Both the position numbers and the translations under genes were made by a program. DNA of 64,000 bases, from positions 38,719 through 102,718 of the forward strand of contig JAHDDL010000010.1 in the NCBI GenBank assembly GCA_020629415.1. The letters run 5' to 3'. This document shows positions 47,365-57,286 of the stretch, one piece after another. Under the pieces are notes generated by a model. It was not told the origin of the DNA and searched no databases. It saw only the letters and a program-made list of their open reading frames with translations. Numbering within the stretch: position 1 is the stretch's first letter; each line of letters starts with the position of its first letter. This DNA is from Maribacter sp. GTDB taxonomy: Bacteria; Bacteroidota; Bacteroidia; Flavobacteriales; Flavobacteriaceae.

Positions 47365-47940
47365 ATGAAAATATATACTAAAACAGGTGATGACGGAACT
47401 ACCGGACTATTTGGTGGCACACGCGTACCAAAACATCATATACGTATTGACAGTTACGGTACGGTAGATGAGCTAAATTCTTGGATAGGACTCATAAGAG
47501 ATCAGGATATTGACCCTATTTACCAGCATCAGCTAATTGCCATACAAGAACATCTATTTACCGTTGGTGCAATTTTGGCAACAAATCCTGAAAAAGAAAT
47601 GCTTAAAAATGGTACTGAGCGTTTAAAAATAACCAAAGTAGGCACCAATGAAATTAATTTTTTGGAAAATGCTATTGATAGCATGGACACACAACTACCA
47701 CAAATGACCCATTTTATTCTTCCGGGTGGCCATACCACAGTGTCATACTGTCATATTGCCCGTACCATCTGTCGCAGGGCGGAACGCATTTCAACATTAT
47801 TACATGAAAACGAACCGTTTGATAAAAATGTGTTATCTTTTCTTAATAGGCTTTCAGATTATCTCTTTGTATTGGCACGGAAATTGTCATATGATTTACA
47901 AGCAAATGAAATAAAATGGGTTCCTAAAAAAAAGGACTAA
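47365..47940 (+). CDS. Cob(I)alamin adenosyltransferase, PduO type
   Basis: 191-residue helical-bundle enzyme that makes adenosylcobalamin from cob(I)alamin and ATP. The ATP-binding N terminus (KIYTKTGDDGTTGLFGGTRVPK) and the conserved C-terminal segment (ARTICRRAERISTLL, LNRLSDYLFVLARKL) are characteristic of PduO/MMAB. It can supply adenosylcobalamin for mutases and for the CarH-like regulator encoded at 6,222-7,121. Single-domain version, no C-terminal PduO heme domain. Stands in a plus-strand series of otherwise unrelated genes. Confidence 0.93.
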   Translation: MKIYTKTGDDGTTGLFGGTRVPKHHIRIDSYGTVDELNSWIGLIRDQDIDPIYQHQLIAIQEHLFTVGAILATNPEKEMLKNGTERLKITKVGTNEINFLENAIDSMDTQLPQMTHFILPGGHTTVSYCHIARTICRRAERISTLLHENEPFDKNVLSFLNRLSDYLFVLARKLSYDLQANEIKWVPKKKD

Positions 47941-48017
47941 TAAATCCGTAATTTATTCGTTATCAATTAATAAATGCGAAAAAAGATATTGATAAACTGA
48001 ATTTTATTACTATTTAT

Positions 48018-48047
48018 TTTGCTGTTTAAATTTAAAAATTACTTTTG
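48018..48047 (+). promoter_or_regulatory. Promoter of the DUF2795 gene
   Basis: TTTG at 48018-48021, an 18-nt spacer and TACTTTTG at 48040-48047 match the Bacteroidota consensus closely. The start of transcription would be about 20 nt before the ATG at 48074. Confidence 0.75.
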
Positions 48048-48073
48048 CAAAAAATTAAAATCAAAAAATTACT

Positions 48074-48298
48074 ATGTATTGGACATTAGAATTAGCATCT
48101 TATTTAAGTGATGCACCTTGGCCGGCAAGTAAAGATGAGTTAATAGACTACTCCATCAGAACTGGAGCCCCTCTTGAAGTTGTAGAAAATTTACAATCTA
48201 TGGAAGAAGAAGGTGGCGAAATATATGAATCTATCGAAGAGATCTGGCCCGACTATCCAACGGAAGAAGATTACCTCTGGAACGAGGACGAATATTAA
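48074..48298 (+). CDS. DUF2795 domain protein
   Basis: 74 residues, strongly acidic towards the C terminus (EEIWPDYPTEEDYLWNEDEY). The DUF2795-like core (LELASYLSDAPWPASKDELIDYSIRTGAPLEVVENLQSM) is a small helical domain of unknown function. It precedes secA, an arrangement seen in other Bacteroidota, but a terminator separates the two here. The gene has its own good promoter. It may be an abundant small regulatory or adaptor protein; nothing more can be said from the sequence. Confidence 0.85.
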   Translation: MYWTLELASYLSDAPWPASKDELIDYSIRTGAPLEVVENLQSMEEEGGEIYESIEEIWPDYPTEEDYLWNEDEY

Positions 48299-48320
48299 TA
48301 TTCGATATTATAATATCTAC

Positions 48321-48350
48321 AAAAAAGTCTCTTCGGAGGCTTTTTTTTTA
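48321..48350 (+). terminator. Rho-independent terminator after the DUF2795 gene
   Basis: AAAAAGTCTC pairs with GAGGCTTTTT (one G-T pair) around a TTCG tetraloop (48322-48345), followed by more T residues. Confidence 0.9.
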
Positions 48351-48500
48351 TGTAATTTTGACAGGTTCTTAGGTAAATTGGTCTAAAAATCAAGACTGGA
48401 ATACCTTTTGCTCTTTATGAGCATCGATAATAAAATATTTGAAAGCTATTCTTATGATAGTACCTGATAGAAAAGCTTCAATTCTAATAGATTAAAATAT

Positions 48501-51500
48501 ATGAGTTTCATTAATTCCATACTAAAGGCATTCGTTGGTGACAAATCACAAAAAGATGTAAAGGAATTGCAGCCTTTGGTAGATCAAATAAAAACCTTCG
48601 AATCTAAATTGGAAAGTCTTAGCCATGATGAACTTAGGCAGAAAACCATAGCGTTCAAAGAGGCTATCAAAGAATCTATAAAAGAAAAAACGGATCAAAT
48701 CAATGCTTTGGAAGAAGAGGTAAAAAACTCTACAGACATTGATAAAAACGAAGATATCTACACTGAAATAGATAAATTAACGGAGGAAGCCTACACTATT
48801 TCCGAGGACACGTTAAACAAAATATTACCGGAAGCCTTTGCAGTGGTCAAAGAAACCGCTAAGCGTTTTGCAAATAATGAGACTTTACAAGTAACGGCAT
48901 CTGAATATGACAGAACGTTATCTGCCACAAAAGACTATGTAACCCTAGAAGGCGCCAATGCAATTTGGAAAAATTCATGGAACGCCGCAGGTAAAGAAGT
49001 TACTTGGGACATGGTACATTATGATGTTCAGCTTATTGGTGGTATTGCCATGCACCAAGGTAAAATTGCAGAGATGCAAACAGGTGAAGGTAAAACATTG
49101 GTGGCCACGTTACCTTTATACCTTAACGCTTTAACAGGTAATGGCGCGCATTTGGTAACCGTAAACGATTATTTGGCAAAAAGGGATAGTGCTTGGATGG
49201 CACCTATTTTTCAATTTCATGGTTTAACAGTAGATTGTATAGATTACCACAGACCAAATTCTGATGGTAGACGTGCTGCCTACAATGCAGATATTACATA
49301 CGGAACTAATAATGAATTCGGTTTTGATTATCTAAGGGATAATATGGCGCACACACCAAAAGATTTGGTACAACGCCCACATAACTATGCCATGGTCGAT
49401 GAGGTAGATTCTGTTTTGGTAGATGATGCACGTACACCTCTTATCATTTCAGGTCCTGTACCGGAAGGTGACCGTCATGAATTCAACGAGTTAAAACCAA
49501 AGGTCGATGAAATCGTTAGAAAACAACGCCAACATTTAACCGGTGTTTTGGCAGAAGCTAAAAAATTAATTGCCGAAGGTGATACAAAAGAAGGTGGTTT
49601 CTTATTATTAAGAGTATATCGTGGATTACCAAAGAACAAGGCCTTAATAAAATTCTTAAGTGAGGAAGGAGTAAAACAATTACTTCAAAAAACAGAGAAT
49701 TATTATATGCAGGACAACAACAGGGAAATGCCAGTTGTTGATGAAGATCTACTTTTTGTAATTGACGAAAAGAACAACCAAATTGAATTGACGGACAAAG
49801 GGGTAAATTATATTTCTGGAGAGCAGGATAAAGATTTCTTCGTAATGCCGGACATAGGTGCAGAAATAGCGAAGATTGAAAATCAAAATCTTGAAATTGA
49901 AAAAGAAGCTGAACTAAAAGAAGAGCTTTTTAAAGATTTCACCGTTAAGAGCGAGCGTATTCATACCATGAGCCAATTATTAAAAGCTTATACTTTATTT
50001 GAAAAGGATACCGAATATGTGGTTATGGATAATAAGGTAATGATCGTAGATGAGCAAACGGGACGTATTATGGACGGCCGTAGATATTCTGACGGATTAC
50101 ATCAGGCAATTGAAGCAAAGGAGAACGTGAAAATTGAAGCGTTGACACAAACTTTTGCAACCGTTACTTTACAGAACTACTTTAGAATGTACCGTAAACT
50201 TGCGGGTATGACAGGTACCGCTGTAACGGAAGCTGGTGAATTCTGGGAAATTTACAAGCTAGATGTTATGGAAATTCCTACCAACAGACCTATTGCCAGA
50301 GAAGACAAAAATGATCTTATCTACAAAACAAAAAGAGAGAAATATAATGCTATTATAGAAGAAGTAACGAAAATAAGTCAAGCGGGTAGACCTGTATTGA
50401 TCGGTACAACTTCTGTAGAAATATCAGAATTACTATCAAAATTATTAAGTGTTCGTAAAGTTCCACATAATGTACTTAACGCAAAACTTCACAAGAAAGA
50501 AGCAGATGTAGTTGCTGAGGCCGGTAACGCCGGTGTTGTAACCATAGCGACCAACATGGCAGGTCGTGGTACCGATATTAAATTATCTGATGCCGTTAAA
50601 AAAGCAGGGGGTCTTGCGATTATAGGTACGGAAAGACATGACTCTCGTCGTGTTGACAGACAGTTACGTGGTAGATCTGGTCGTCAAGGAGATCCTGGTA
50701 GTTCTCAATTCTACGTCTCTTTAGAAGACAACCTAATGCGTTTGTTCGGTTCTGACAGGGTAGCCAAAATGATGGACAAAATGGGCTTGGAAGATGGTGA
50801 AGTTATTCAACACAGCATGATGACAAAATCTATTGAACGTGCTCAGAAAAAGGTGGAGGAAAACAACTTTGGCGTTCGTAAACGTTTGTTGGAATATGAT
50901 GACGTAATGAACGCGCAACGTGAAGTCGTTTACAAAAGAAGACGCCATGCATTACAAGGCGAGCGATTAAAACTTGACATCGCCAATATGATATATGATA
51001 CCTGTGAGGTTATCGTAGAAAGCAATAAAGCTGCCAGTGATTATAAGAATTTAGAATTTGAATTGATCAAATACTTCTCTATCACGGCACCTGTAGATGA
51101 GGCTGAGTTCGGCAAATTGTCCGCTCAAGAAATTACTGGCAAAATTTACAAGGCAGCTTACGGACATTATAACGACAAAATGGAGCGTAACGCTGCAGCA
51201 GCCTTTCCGGTCATTAAAAAAGTACATGAAGACAATGCCAATAACTTTGAGCGTATTGTAGTTCCTTTTACAGACGGTATTAAAAGTTTGAATGTAGTAA
51301 CCAACCTGCAAGAAGCTTATGACAGCAACGGTAAACAACTGATTACAGATTTTGAGAAGAATATTTCATTGGCTATTATAGATGATTCGTGGAAAACACA
51401 TTTACGTAAGATGGATGAGTTGAAACAGTCTGTACAACTAGCGGTCCACGAACAAAAAGACCCTTTGTTGATCTATAAGTTCGAAGCATTTGAACTTTTT

Positions 51501-51860
51501 AAATCTATGATAGAGAAAGTAAACAAAGATGTAGTTTCTTTCTTGTTCAAAGGAGAGTTGCCTTCTGAGAACCCCAATGCCATTCAAGAAGAAAGAAATG
51601 TACAACGCAAAGAAAATTTAAAGACTACTAAAGAGGAAATTCCAAATAGTGATGAATTAGCGGAACGTAGTAGAGCGGTAAGTCAAAATCAAACTGAACG
51701 ACCTTCGGTTACCGAAACTATTACCAGGGAACAACCAAAAATTGGTAGAAATGAGCGTGTAACCATTAAAAATGTAATGAGCGGCGAAAGTAAAACGGTA
51801 AAATTTAAACAAGCTGAACCACTTTTACAAAACGGATCTTGGGTGTTGACACAAGATTAA
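48501..51860 (+). CDS. secA: Preprotein translocase ATPase SecA
   Basis: 1119-residue motor for Sec-dependent export. Walker [15 protein letters not shown], the DEVD motif ([18 protein letters not shown]), the preprotein crosslinking region, and NBD2 motifs ([32 protein letters not shown]) are all there. It is longer than E. coli SecA (901) through insertions in the N-terminal part (about residues 55-100) and between 320 and 470, as is usual for Bacteroidota. The C-terminal zinc-binding CxCx8CH tail is absent; the protein ends in [22 protein letters not shown]. It stands alone, flanked by terminators. Confidence 0.97.
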   Translation: MSFINSILKAFVGDKSQKDVKELQPLVDQIKTFESKLESLSHDELRQKTIAFKEAIKESIKEKTDQINALEEEVKNSTDIDKNEDIYTEIDKLTEEAYTISEDTLNKILPEAFAVVKETAKRFANNETLQVTASEYDRTLSATKDYVTLEGANAIWKNSWNAAGKEVTWDMVHYDVQLIGGIAMHQGKIAEMQTGEGKTLVATLPLYLNALTGNGAHLVTVNDYLAKRDSAWMAPIFQFHGLTVDCIDYHRPNSDGRRAAYNADITYGTNNEFGFDYLRDNMAHTPKDLVQRPHNYAMVDEVDSVLVDDARTPLIISGPVPEGDRHEFNELKPKVDEIVRKQRQHLTGVLAEAKKLIAEGDTKEGGFLLLRVYRGLPKNKALIKFLSEEGVKQLLQKTENYYMQDNNREMPVVDEDLLFVIDEKNNQIELTDKGVNYISGEQDKDFFVMPDIGAEIAKIENQNLEIEKEAELKEELFKDFTVKSERIHTMSQLLKAYTLFEKDTEYVVMDNKVMIVDEQTGRIMDGRRYSDGLHQAIEAKENVKIEALTQTFATVTLQNYFRMYRKLAGMTGTAVTEAGEFWEIYKLDVMEIPTNRPIAREDKNDLIYKTKREKYNAIIEEVTKISQAGRPVLIGTTSVEISELLSKLLSVRKVPHNVLNAKLHKKEADVVAEAGNAGVVTIATNMAGRGTDIKLSDAVKKAGGLAIIGTERHDSRRVDRQLRGRSGRQGDPGSSQFYVSLEDNLMRLFGSDRVAKMMDKMGLEDGEVIQHSMMTKSIERAQKKVEENNFGVRKRLLEYDDVMNAQREVVYKRRRHALQGERLKLDIANMIYDTCEVIVESNKAASDYKNLEFELIKYFSITAPVDEAEFGKLSAQEITGKIYKAAYGHYNDKMERNAAAAFPVIKKVHEDNANNFERIVVPFTDGIKSLNVVTNLQEAYDSNGKQLITDFEKNISLAIIDDSWKTHLRKMDELKQSVQLAVHEQKDPLLIYKFEAFELFKSMIEKVNKDVVSFLFKGELPSENPNAIQEERNVQRKENLKTTKEEIPNSDELAERSRAVSQNQTERPSVTETITREQPKIGRNERVTIKNVMSGESKTVKFKQAEPLLQNGSWVLTQD

Positions 51861-51881
51861 TTTTAATATAATTTTAAGTTT

Positions 51882-51914
51882 AAAATAGGCATCTAAATAG
51901 ATGCCTATTTTATT
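51882..51914 (+). terminator. Rho-independent terminator of secA
   Basis: The perfect 13-bp stem AAAATAGGCATCT (51882-51894) / AGATGCCTATTTT (51899-51911) with a 4-nt loop is followed by TATTT, 22 bp past the secA stop. Confidence 0.92.
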
Positions 51915-52073
51915 TGACACCTATAACAGACTATAAATAAACCTAATAGAAATTAATTTTTCCTAAATGCTTTTTATTAGAAAAATACAGTGAAGTATTC
52001 AATTAACAGATCATTTCATATTTTTAAGTATTATTTAGGGATAAAAAATATGTTATTCTAAAAAATTATAACA

Positions 52074-52119
52074 GTTTTTATCATACTAAAGTCGAAAATA
52101 CTAGTATAATGATAAAAAC
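52074..52119. repeat. 11-bp inverted repeat upstream of the sensor kinase gene
   Basis: GTTTTTATCAT (52074-52084) and ATGATAAAAAC (52109-52119) are exact complements, with an inner ACTA/TAGT extension. It lies 55 bp before the kinase ATG and lacks a T-run, so an operator or mRNA-leader stem is more likely than a terminator. Confidence 0.55.
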
Positions 52120-52174
52120 ATAATTAGATTTACATTACGTAATTTGTATATTTTCTAGTACATAAATAATTTCT

Positions 52175-53395
52175 ATGCCCGGATTTACCATTGACAAAGA
52201 ACGTCTACAGGATAAAACCAAACTATTTTTAAGGGTAAATTATACCACAAGCATTATCTCCATTCTTTTTGGGGCTTTATGCTATTTCTTTTTGAACATA
52301 ACTAAGATCATACCTTTTGCCCTTGTCGGCTTTGCCGTCTTGAACATTGTTAATCTACTTTACTTCAGGTCTCATAAAAATATAGTACCCACCTTTAATT
52401 TTTCTTCTATAATAGGATTAATTACAGCGGTTATAGTAACTGTTTATAGTGGTGGCATTCACAGTGCGTTTATATTCATGATTCCGCTGATCGCCTTTGG
52501 AGGTTTTATTAATAGCACTAAATATGGCAAAGTGTATTTTAATATTATAACCGTTCTAATACTATTGGTTTTTACACAGAACATACCAGAATTGCGTGTT
52601 ACAGAAAATTTGGTTCCAGAAGAATCAAGCTCGGTCTTTAGTTTAGTTTCCGTTTTGTTCGCTGTTTTCATATTAGGAAACACTTTAGGAAAAACATTGC
52701 TAAAAACGTACAATGCCATGTATAGTTCAAAAAAGGCGCTGGCAAACCAAGTACACGAAAAGGAAAATCTTTTAAAAGAAGTTCACCATAGAGTAAAAAA
52801 CAATCTTCAAACAGTTTCTAGTTTGTTGAGCTTACAATCCAGGAATATAGAAACAGGTCCAATGAAAGGCTTGTTGAAAGGAACCCAAAATAGGGTAATT
52901 GCAATGGCAATGGTTCATGAAATGCTGTATATGCGTAATGATATTAGCCACATTGAATACAAATCATATGTGTTAGAATTGGGTGAATATTTAATTCGTT
53001 CAATAAAGGGCAACGACAACAATGTTGATTTAAAAATTGATATTCCCGATATAAAATTGGGAATAGACACGGCAATTCCATTAGGGCTTTTAATTAATGA
53101 AACATTGACCAATGCCTTAAAATATGGTATAGAAAACGATAACGAAGGCATCATCAGTATCAAACTAAGAAAAGATAGTGAACAAAAAAACTGCTATATT
53201 CTTGAGATTGGTGATAATGGAATCGGCTTTCCGGAAACCATTAATCATAAAAACACAAAGTCTTTAGGTTTAAAATTGATTCATAACCTTACGCGACAAT
53301 TACGCGGAACAATAGAACGTGACAAATCTAAGAAAGGGACTAATTACATTATCAAGTTTCAAGAAATCAAGCAACAATTATCTCCCGTTGCTTAA
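52175..53395 (+). CDS. Membrane sensor histidine kinase, HisKA_2 type
   Basis: 406 residues. The N-terminal half (about 1-175) has five or six transmembrane helices and no extracytoplasmic sensing domain. A short coiled linker (AMYSSKKALANQVHEKE) leads to the HisKA_2 phosphoacceptor site EVHHRVKNNLQTVSSLLSLQSR (His204/His205), and then a HATPase_c domain with the N-box NETLTNALKYGI and G-box EIGDNGIGFP. No response regulator gene is adjacent, so it is an orphan kinase. The kinase could work with any of the two-component receivers elsewhere in the genome. An inverted repeat lies upstream. Confidence 0.9.
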   Translation: MPGFTIDKERLQDKTKLFLRVNYTTSIISILFGALCYFFLNITKIIPFALVGFAVLNIVNLLYFRSHKNIVPTFNFSSIIGLITAVIVTVYSGGIHSAFIFMIPLIAFGGFINSTKYGKVYFNIITVLILLVFTQNIPELRVTENLVPEESSSVFSLVSVLFAVFILGNTLGKTLLKTYNAMYSSKKALANQVHEKENLLKEVHHRVKNNLQTVSSLLSLQSRNIETGPMKGLLKGTQNRVIAMAMVHEMLYMRNDISHIEYKSYVLELGEYLIRSIKGNDNNVDLKIDIPDIKLGIDTAIPLGLLINETLTNALKYGIENDNEGIISIKLRKDSEQKNCYILEIGDNGIGFPETINHKNTKSLGLKLIHNLTRQLRGTIERDKSKKGTNYIIKFQEIKQQLSPVA

Positions 53396-53508
53396 TGCTT
53401 TAGGGTACAAATAACAACAACACTTTTTATTTGTAAAGTTGTCATACGTTCACCATTCTTTTTGCGGGTTTCTCTATATTTAAGGAAATTAACGCAAACA
53501 ACCACCCT

Positions 53509-55098
53509 ATGTTACGTAAACATCTGCTCTTAACAGCTCTATTCTTATCCGTATGGTTTACAATACAAGCACAATCTCTTGAAGGGGACGGACCCCACGA
53601 TCAATTGATCATTAGAGGCGTAATGCTTATTAATGGTAACGGAGCACCACCACAAGGACCTATTGACATTGTTGTAGAAAACAATGTGATCACCAATATA
53701 AAGGTGGTTGGTTATCCAGGTGTAGATATAGATGCGGCCAAGAGGCCAAAATTAAAGTCAGGTGGTAAAGAATTGGATTGTACCGGTATGTATCTATTGC
53801 CTGGTTTCATAGATATGCACACCCATATTGGCGGTGATGCCCAAGGCGCTGATCCAGATTATGTATTTAAACTTTGGATGGCGCATGGTGTAACTACCGC
53901 CCGTGAAGTTGCCGGTAGAGGTATTGATGTCACCCTTGACTTAAAACGCAAAAGCGAAAAAAATGAAATTATAGCTCCGCGTATTATTTCCTATACTGCT
54001 TTCGGGCAAACAAGTAAATCTTTTAATCCGTTGAACGATATTCCTATTTCTACTCCTGAACAAGCTAGGGAATGGGTACGCGCCAATGCCAAAAGAGGAG
54101 CTGACGGTATTAAGTTCTTTGGAGCTGAACCGGCAATTATGGCAGCGGCATTGGACGAGAACAAGAAATTAGGATTAGGTTCTGCATGCCACCATGCGCA
54201 AATGAGCGTTGCCCGTTGGAATGTTTTACATTCCGCCAGAGCAGGTTTAACCTCTATGGAGCATTGGTACGGGTTACCAGAAGCTCTGTTCGATGATAGA
54301 ACGGTACAAGATTTTCCGTTGGACTACAACTACCAAAACGAGCAGGATCGTTTTGAAAATGCCGGAAAATTATGGGAACAAGCGGCGGAGCCTTATTCCG
54401 AACACTGGAATAACGTAATGAACGAATTATTGGAACTTGATTTTACCTTGGACCCAACTTTCAACATCTATGAGGCTAGTAGAGATTTACAGCGCGCAAG
54501 AAGAGCTGAATGGCATGAAGATTATACATTACCATCTTTATGGGAGTTTTATCAGCCTAGCAAAGTATCTCATGGATCGTACTGGCATGATTGGGGAACG
54601 GAACAAGAAGTTGCTTGGAGAAAAAATTATAAACTTTGGATGACCTTTATCAATGAATATAAAAACAGAGGTGGTAGAGTAACCACGGGATCAGATTCCG
54701 GATTCATTTTTCAATTATATGGTTTTGCCTATATAAGAGAACTGGAATTAATGCGAGAAGCTGGGTTTCATCCTTTAGAAATCATACAATCTGCTACACT
54801 AAATGGTGCAGAGGCATTAGGTTTAGATGACAAATTAGGTTCGGTAACCATAGGCAAATTGGCAGACTTTGTCATTGTTGAGGAAAATCCGCTACAAAAT
54901 TTCAAAGTATTGTACGGTACGGGAGCTATTAAACTTACCGAGGACAATGAGGTGGTTCGGGTTGGTGGTGTTAAATACACCGTTAAAGACGGAATCATCT
55001 ATGATTCCAAAGCGCTACTAGCAGATGTAAAACGCCAAGTAGATGAGGCAAAAGCTAAAAGTAATTATACTATTAAGCAGCCTGGCGTAAAAAATTAA
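53509..55098 (+). CDS. Exported amidohydrolase, imidazolonepropionase-like
   Basis: 529 residues. A signal peptide (LLTALFLSVWFTIQAQ) precedes an amidohydrolase-fold domain with a beta-sandwich flank. The N-terminal metal motif HTHIGG (FIDMHTHIG, about residue 104) and later His/Asp ligands (ACHHAQ, TTGSDSGF) are present, with the closing ATLNGAEALGLDDKLGSVTIGKLADFVIVEENP. Substrate unknown; exported members often act on peptides, N-acyl amino acids or imidazole-type compounds. Tail end overlaps the convergent 39-codon gene by 4 bp. Confidence 0.87.
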   Translation: MLRKHLLLTALFLSVWFTIQAQSLEGDGPHDQLIIRGVMLINGNGAPPQGPIDIVVENNVITNIKVVGYPGVDIDAAKRPKLKSGGKELDCTGMYLLPGFIDMHTHIGGDAQGADPDYVFKLWMAHGVTTAREVAGRGIDVTLDLKRKSEKNEIIAPRIISYTAFGQTSKSFNPLNDIPISTPEQAREWVRANAKRGADGIKFFGAEPAIMAAALDENKKLGLGSACHHAQMSVARWNVLHSARAGLTSMEHWYGLPEALFDDRTVQDFPLDYNYQNEQDRFENAGKLWEQAAEPYSEHWNNVMNELLELDFTLDPTFNIYEASRDLQRARRAEWHEDYTLPSLWEFYQPSKVSHGSYWHDWGTEQEVAWRKNYKLWMTFINEYKNRGGRVTTGSDSGFIFQLYGFAYIRELELMREAGFHPLEIIQSATLNGAEALGLDDKLGSVTIGKLADFVIVEENPLQNFKVLYGTGAIKLTEDNEVVRVGGVKYTVKDGIIYDSKALLADVKRQVDEAKAKSNYTIKQPGVKN

Positions 55099-55214
55099 AA
55101 CTTACGCTTGTTTACAGGTACTTTAATTGGACGTACTTTTTTTTCATTTTTTGAAGTAAAGGCAATAGTTGCAATAACGATAACTGCTGGTATTAAAATT
55201 GAAAGTAACATCAT
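55095..55214 (-). CDS. Very small membrane protein (39 aa)
   Basis: 39-codon frame on the minus strand, ATG at 55214 to TAA at 55095: a hydrophobic N-terminal helix (MLLSILIPAVIVIATIAF) followed by a basic tail (TSKNEKKVRPIKVPVNKRKF). The stop overlaps the end of the convergent amidohydrolase gene. It lies 52 bp downstream of a small secreted protein gene on the same strand, with a hairpin between. Similar mini membrane proteins exist in Flavobacteriaceae; the function is unknown. It resembles the 49-aa gene at 47,142 in layout only. Confidence 0.65.
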   Translation of the reverse strand: MMLLSILIPAVIVIATIAFTSKNEKKVRPIKVPVNKRKF

Positions 55215-55229
55215 AGTTTTAATATTTAT

Positions 55230-55249
55230 AAGGTGCTTAATTGCACCTT
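55230..55249 (-). terminator. Hairpin between two small genes (weak terminator or attenuator)
   Basis: AAGGTGC (55230-55236) pairs with GCACCTT (55243-55249) with a 6-nt loop, 17 bp past the end of the secreted protein gene. The T-run on the minus strand is weak, so it may only partly terminate, letting some transcripts reach the 39-aa gene. Confidence 0.45.
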
Positions 55250-55266
55250 GTTGTATAGGGCAAAGA

Positions 55267-55524
55267 TTATGCCAATTTACCGTAATCCTTAGCTGTAATA
55301 AAAGCTAATTCTTTGTTAACCCTTGCATTCTTATATCTGTACAAACGTGCTACCGACGTCTCGTCAGTGATAGTAATCTCTTTTTCGTGGTTAATATTGT
55401 CAGTGCTATCAGCCAAAACAACACCCACTTCAGTAGCGTTAATTTTATCATCTGTTTGGGGAGTTTGTGCCAGTGCCAATGCGCCGGCGAAAATAACTAT
55501 TAGTGTGGTGAATAATGCTTTCAT
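55267..55524 (-). CDS. Small secreted protein, member 2 of a three-gene family
   Basis: 85 residues: a signal peptide (LFTTLIVIFAGALALAQ), a variable acidic middle and the C-terminal motif VARLYRYKNARVNKELAFIT, close to the motif of the gene at 46,220. No known domain. A promoter-like TACTTTTA lies just upstream at 55544-55551 (minus strand), and two boxes with 21-bp spacing are at 55623-55653. The small genes of this family look coregulated. The processed form may be a basic peptide of about 35 residues if the acidic part is removed, but cleavage is speculation. Confidence 0.82.
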   Translation of the reverse strand: MKALFTTLIVIFAGALALAQTPQTDDKINATEVGVVLADSTDNINHEKEITITDETSVARLYRYKNARVNKELAFITAKDYGKLA

Positions 55525-55622
55525 ATCGTAATGTTGAACAATATAAAAGTAGTTTCAGATAGAGGATAATGGCTCTTACCCTCGCTAAACTGCTATAATT
55601 TTCGCCTAGCGTAAAATTCTAT

Positions 55623-55653
55623 GACGAATAGACAAAAAGTGTCGACGAATGGT
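55623..55653 (-). promoter_or_regulatory. Paired LytTR/AlgR-like direct repeat, 21-bp period
   Basis: On the minus strand ACCATTCGTC and TCTATTCGTC start exactly 21 bp apart (plus-strand GACGAATGGT at 55644-55653 and GACGAATAGA at 55623-55632). They lie about 100-130 bp upstream of the secreted protein ATG. Spacing and core agree with the pair at 15-45 and with the AlgR box CCGTTCGTC. Confidence 0.6.
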
Positions 55654-55799
55654 TTTTGACCTAAAAACACCACACCGATTCCACGTGTATTTTATCGATG
55701 TTTTTAAGTATGTAAAATTTATAACACTGCAGAAATTGGGGTCTAAAAGACCAACTTAGAAATGGAAAATAGAATAAATTAAACTAAAGTAAATTCTGC

Positions 55800-57155
55800 T
55801 TACTTTTTATTTCTACCACGTTTACCATAGTTCTTGTCTCCACGGGTCTTAGGTTTAGAATATTTCTTTTTAATGATACGCTTATAAGACCCACCTTGAT
55901 TCTCCTTCTTGTTCTTATCAGATTTCTCATGAAAACTTGCTCCACGCTCCTCTTCGTTTATATTAAGCGGATTTTCACGCTCTCTATGCTTAGGTTGCTC
56001 GTCAAAAGTAAGTTGCGTTGCAATTTCTACATCCTCTGGTAATGGTAATTGATTTATCTTATGAGACATTAAATCCTCTATAGCATTCTTGGCTTCTTCT
56101 TCTTTTTCCGTGTACAATAAAATAGATGTTCCTTCTTTCTCTGCCCTACCTGTTCTACCAATACGGTGCATGTAGTTTTCAGGATATGACGGAGTATCAA
56201 AGTTTATTACATGAGAAATTTCCTGTAAATCCAGTCCACGTGCCATAACATCTGTAGTTACCAAAATACGGTTCTTACCTTCGTCAAACTGATTAATGGA
56301 GCGTAGTCTGTAGTTCTGAGTTTTATTGGAGTGAATAATACATATTTCTTCACTAAAGAACTCTGCCAATTCTTTAAAGAGTAAATCTGCACTACGCTTA
56401 CTTGAAACAAAGACTAGCACCTTATGGTACGTTTCTACATTTTGTAATAAGTGGACCAACAAATTTACTTTTGTATAAAAGTTAGGGATAGCGTAACTAT
56501 ATTGGGTAATATTTTCTAGAGGAGTACCACTAACGGCTATGGCAATTTTTTGAACGCCTGTAAAGAAATCGGTAATGAACAATTCAATATCATCGGTCAT
56601 GGTAGCGGAAAACATGATATTCTGTCTCTTCTGCGGCAAGAGTTCAAAAATATTTACAAGTTGAAATCTAAAACCCAGGTCCAGCATTACATCGACCTCA
56701 TCGATAACAAGCTTCTTCACTTGTTTTAATTGAACCGCTTTAGTTAGAATAAGATCATAAAGTCTGGCAGGGGTTGCCACCAATACATCTGTACCCAATG
56801 CCAAAGCCTCCTTTTGGCGCAACATACTTTTACCACCAAACACACCTAAAATTCTAGTTCCAGAATATTTAGCCAGCTTCTCCGCCTCTTCAACCACCTG
56901 TACCACCAACTCACGTGTAGGTACAAGAATAATAACCTTTGGATGGATTTCTTTGGAAAACTTCAGCGTATTTAAAATAGGAAGTAAATAAGCAAACGTT
57001 TTACCGGTACCCGTTTGCGCAATACCAACAACATCACTACCACTCATTACAATAGGAAAAGCTTTCTCTTGAATGGGAGTAGTATTTTCAAAACCTAGAT
57101 CTTCAAGTGCTTTTTCTAGGTTTCTAGATATTTTTAAATCGGTAAACAACGGCAT
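55800..57155 (-). CDS. DEAD-box RNA helicase (DEVD variant)
   Basis: 451 residues from the ATG at 57155 (MPLFTD start). The Q-motif FENTTPIQEKAFP, Walker A AQTGTGKT, motif Ia PTRELVVQ, motif II as DEVD rather than DEAD, motif III SAT and motif VI HRIGRTGR are present. A basic C-terminal tail (KRIIKKKYSKPKTRGDKNYGKRGRNKK) is typical of RhlE-like helicases acting on rRNA or mRNA turnover. No partner gene is adjacent. Confidence 0.92.
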   Translation of the reverse strand: MPLFTDLKISRNLEKALEDLGFENTTPIQEKAFPIVMSGSDVVGIAQTGTGKTFAYLLPILNTLKFSKEIHPKVIILVPTRELVVQVVEEAEKLAKYSGTRILGVFGGKSMLRQKEALALGTDVLVATPARLYDLILTKAVQLKQVKKLVIDEVDVMLDLGFRFQLVNIFELLPQKRQNIMFSATMTDDIELFITDFFTGVQKIAIAVSGTPLENITQYSYAIPNFYTKVNLLVHLLQNVETYHKVLVFVSSKRSADLLFKELAEFFSEEICIIHSNKTQNYRLRSINQFDEGKNRILVTTDVMARGLDLQEISHVINFDTPSYPENYMHRIGRTGRAEKEGTSILLYTEKEEEAKNAIEDLMSHKINQLPLPEDVEIATQLTFDEQPKHRERENPLNINEEERGASFHEKSDKNKKENQGGSYKRIIKKKYSKPKTRGDKNYGKRGRNKK

Positions 57156-57286
57156 AACAATCACTTTTGTATTTCAGTTGCAAAGCTATGTTGATTAGTT
57201 GACAAATTACGTATAGTGAGTAATTTATCCGTAATTTGGTAACAAGAGACTATTTAAAACGGAAAATTGTAAGAACGGAATTGAGA

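Larger units (their letters stand above)
51861..52174. other. 314-bp intergenic region upstream of the sensor kinase
   Basis: Contains the secA terminator (51,882-51,914), an 11-bp inverted repeat at 52,074-52,119 and a promoter-like TATATTTT (7 of 8 matches) about 25 nt before the kinase ATG. No small gene was recognised. Confidence 0.5.

Noticed and set aside
53441..53460. TACGTTCACC as another AlgR-like box upstream of the amidohydrolase
   Set aside because: Seven of ten bases match, but there is no partner at 21 bp and the gene is not of the small secreted family.
55108..55308. 66-aa plus-strand frame
   Set aside because: It is the antisense of the 39-aa minus-strand gene and the hairpin region; the composition is not coding-like.
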